A program made the position numbers and the translations under genes. The notes under the pieces are model-generated. The model was not told the DNA's origin and ran no database searches. It saw only the letters and a program-made list of their open reading frames with translations. Below, piece by piece: positions 34,092 to 36,004 of a stretch of 36,004 nucleotides of DNA. This DNA comes from a bacterium. GTDB lineage: Bacteria > Patescibacteriota > Minisyncoccia > UBA6257 > GWB1-50-10. The stretch spans positions 1-36,004 of the forward strand of contig JAKAID010000004.1 of NCBI GenBank assembly GCA_021814545.1, in the 5' to 3' direction. How positions within the stretch are numbered: the stretch's first letter is position 1; each line of letters begins with the position of its first letter.

Positions 34092-35753
34092 TTAGCTGCG
34101 CTTCATGTGCGCCATTGCATATTCCATGCTCGCGCCCACCTTCTTCCCCGGGTTGAAGATGCCCTGCGGATCGAAGATATTTTTTACCTCTTTAAAAAGT
34201 CCATACACGCGCTCGCCGAACATCGCCTCAAGGTATGGACTCCGGATAAGGCCGTCATTATGCTCCGCGGTGATAGAGCCGCCGAAACTCAACACCAGTG
34301 CATATACCTCGTCCATCGCAGGCTTTATCTTCGCACGCTCCCTCTCGTCCGCGAGCCTCATAAGCGGAATGATGTGAAAGTTCCCGTCGCCGAGGTGCCC
34401 CGCGATGGTCGTAAAAAACCCATACTTGTCCAATATCGCCATGAGCTTCGGGAGGAACTCGGGGATATGCTCGGGGCGCACAATAATGTCATCGACGAAG
34501 GGCGCGGTCTGCATACCTTTCACCCGCTCCCGCAACAGGTTGAAGCTCTCGCGGCGGATGACCCAGTATTTTGCGGATGCTCTTTTTGTGCGCGCGATGC
34601 GATACGGCACCTGGACGTTCGTCAATTCTTTTTCCGCGCTCGCTAAATATCTGTCTATTTCCTCCTGACTCTTCCCTTCAAACTCGGCGAGTACCACGAG
34701 CTTGGGCACGCCTTTCCTCAAAACCATAATGAACTCCGGCAAAAATGCGAACATGAGCGAGAATGGGTTCAATGCGAGTATTTTCAAAAATCCCCAGAAG
34801 TATTTGAGCGCAAGCGAGAAAGTCTTGTCGTCGAATGACTCCAGACTCGTCGGCTGGAGCGGGGTCAGCGCATTCAATACCGGTACCGCCTCGTTCAAGT
34901 CATTCAAAAAGAGCGCGACCATGCCCGCGTAAGGCTTTGCTTCCACGAGACGAAACTCCGCCTCGGTCACGAGCGCGAGCGTTCCCTGCGAACCCACGAG
35001 AACTTTGGTAAGGTCAAACCGTTTCCCGTCCCACACGTCCCAGATGTTGTAACCGGCCGAATTCTTCGAAACGTTCGGCTTTGCTGCGCGTGCGACGTCA
35101 TAATGCTCTTCGAGGAGCGCGTGCATGTTTCGGTACACCTCGCCTTCGAACGTGGGGAGCGCCTCTTTCGCCTTCAATTCTTCGAGGGTAAGGGGCTTCA
35201 CCTCGTATTCATTGCCGTCCGCGAACACCGCCTTAAGGCGCCGCACAAAATCATGCGTTTTCCCGTAGCGCAGTGTTTTTTCTCCGCCCGAATCGTTCGA
35301 CACCATGCCGCCCATCGCGCACAGCCCCCGTGATGCGGGGTATGAGGGCAGGAGCAAATGCTGCCGCAACGTTTCTTTTTCGAAGTCTCGGTAAAAAACT
35401 CCCGGCTCCGCCACAATAAACCCCTCCGGGTCCCCTCCGGTAAAATTGAGGAGCGGCTGCACCTTCCCCATATGCGTGAAGTGCTTTGTAAAATCAAGCA
35501 CGATGGATTCGGTAAGCGGACCGCCGCCCATATCCGTTCCCGCGGAACGCGCCGTAATCGACACCTGCTCTCCACGTCGGCGCGCCTCCCCCGCTCGCCG
35601 CACTATCGCCTTTACGTCATCGGCATCTTTGGGGAACACGACCGCTGTCGGCATCACCTCAAAGAGACTCGCGTCGCGGCTGTACGCGGTGCGCGTCCGC
35701 TCGTCTGCCATCACTTCTCCTTTTATGGTATTTTTTAGTTCTTCGAAATTCAT
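34092..35753 (-). CDS. FAD-binding oxidoreductase (GlcD/D-lactate dehydrogenase-like)
   Basis: Start re-assigned to MNFEELKNTIKGEVMADERTRTAYSRDASLFEVMPTAVVFPKDADDVKAIVRRA; GGMVSNDSGGEKTLRYG; TTIAGHLGDGNFHIIPLM; C-terminal GIFNPGKKV. Confidence 0.93.
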   Translation of the reverse strand: MNFEELKNTIKGEVMADERTRTAYSRDASLFEVMPTAVVFPKDADDVKAIVRRAGEARRRGEQVSITARSAGTDMGGGPLTESIVLDFTKHFTHMGKVQPLLNFTGGDPEGFIVAEPGVFYRDFEKETLRQHLLLPSYPASRGLCAMGGMVSNDSGGEKTLRYGKTHDFVRRLKAVFADGNEYEVKPLTLEELKAKEALPTFEGEVYRNMHALLEEHYDVARAAKPNVSKNSAGYNIWDVWDGKRFDLTKVLVGSQGTLALVTEAEFRLVEAKPYAGMVALFLNDLNEAVPVLNALTPLQPTSLESFDDKTFSLALKYFWGFLKILALNPFSLMFAFLPEFIMVLRKGVPKLVVLAEFEGKSQEEIDRYLASAEKELTNVQVPYRIARTKRASAKYWVIRRESFNLLRERVKGMQTAPFVDDIIVRPEHIPEFLPKLMAILDKYGFFTTIAGHLGDGNFHIIPLMRLADERERAKIKPAMDEVYALVLSFGGSITAEHNDGLIRSPYLEAMFGERVYGLFKEVKNIFDPQGIFNPGKKVGASMEYAMAHMKRS

Positions 35754-35766
35754 ATCTAATAGATTC

Positions 35767-35772
35767 AGTATA
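35767..35772 (-). promoter_or_regulatory. Candidate -10 (TATACT) upstream of the FAD-oxidase gene
   Basis: Minus strand TATACT-N13-ATG at 35753. Confidence 0.55.
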
Positions 35773-35824
35773 GCGCGTTCGAAAACAAAATCCTCGCAAC
35801 TATGGGTGCAGCCAACAGAACAAG

Positions 35825-35909
35825 AGCGTACAAGAAGGCCCCTCTCAACCCGCTCACGCCCCAGAGGGCTCCGCTTCGGTTTAGGTTTCGAGAAACCTTC
35901 TTGTGCACT
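35825..35909. other. Structured intergenic segment with long-range inverted repeat
   Basis: GTACAAGAAGG (35828-35838) pairs with CCTTCTTGTGC (35896-35906), 9 bp contiguous; internal CCCTCT/AGAGGG (35840-35845/35863-35868) and an alternative AGGTTTC/GAAACCT (35883-35889/35892-35898). Confidence 0.55.
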
Positions 35910-35950
35910 CCTTGCTGGTTTTCTTAATGCCTCATTCGAGCACAAGCGAA

Positions 35951-36004
35951 GCCCGACACTCTTGGCGAGAGGGTAAGACTTGGGCGTCGCCCCGGAGACA
36001 CCCT
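35951..36004. repeat. Structured palindromic intergenic repeat, copy 2 (truncated by window edge)
   Basis: 51/54 identical to 31811-31864. Confidence 0.85.

Noticed and set aside
32739-34646. 635-aa plus-strand ORF
   Set aside because: Antisense to tgt and the FAD-linked oxidase, both with clear family motifs; low-complexity Arg/His-rich translation typical of a shadow ORF in GC-rich DNA.
1-36004. CRISPR array, tRNA/rRNA genes, transposase or phage genes
   Set aside because: No regularly spaced repeats, no cloverleaf or rRNA-like sequence and no transposase/integrase motifs found on reading; a tRNAscan/Infernal run would be needed to exclude small RNAs formally.
1-36004. UGA stop-codon reassignment (as in some CPR lineages)
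   Set aside because: Recognisable genes terminate normally at their family-expected C-termini, and no in-frame TGA was needed to complete any of them.

Overview
The window is a gene-dense chromosomal segment. The gene families and very compact layout suggest a Patescibacteria/CPR-type bacterium; this assignment is inference only. Most genes are on the minus strand. They cover hrcA-grpE-dnaK (dnaK runs off the left edge), a prepilin / FtsQ-like / PKD-like cluster, serS-lysS-greA, mrdA-mreD-mreC-mreB, proS-rseP-frr-holB, a second mreB, the infA-rpmJ-rpsM-rpsK-rpsD-rpoA-rplQ-rplM-rpsI block, secDF, an M23 peptidase, tgt and an FAD-linked oxidase. No rRNA, tRNA, CRISPR array or transposase was seen. 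The observations most worth following up are: (1) a structured intergenic repeat present twice (31811-31883, and 35951 to the right edge), 51/54 identical, with a 15/16-bp outer stem; (2) a compact four-gene operon of uncharacterised genes at 22622-27358 (large TM protein, membrane-anchored HEPN-like RNxxAH protein, degenerate actin-like protein, TM protein with an extracellular domain); (3) a predicted three-way-junction RNA leader upstream of rpmJ-rpsM; (4) a recurrent TATAMT-N5-8-ATG layout that predicts leaderless mRNAs; (5) RpoA with no alpha-CTD; (6) a sigma-region-4-like HTH fused to winged-helix HARE-type repeats; (7) a CIRCE operator lying directly over the hrcA promoter.
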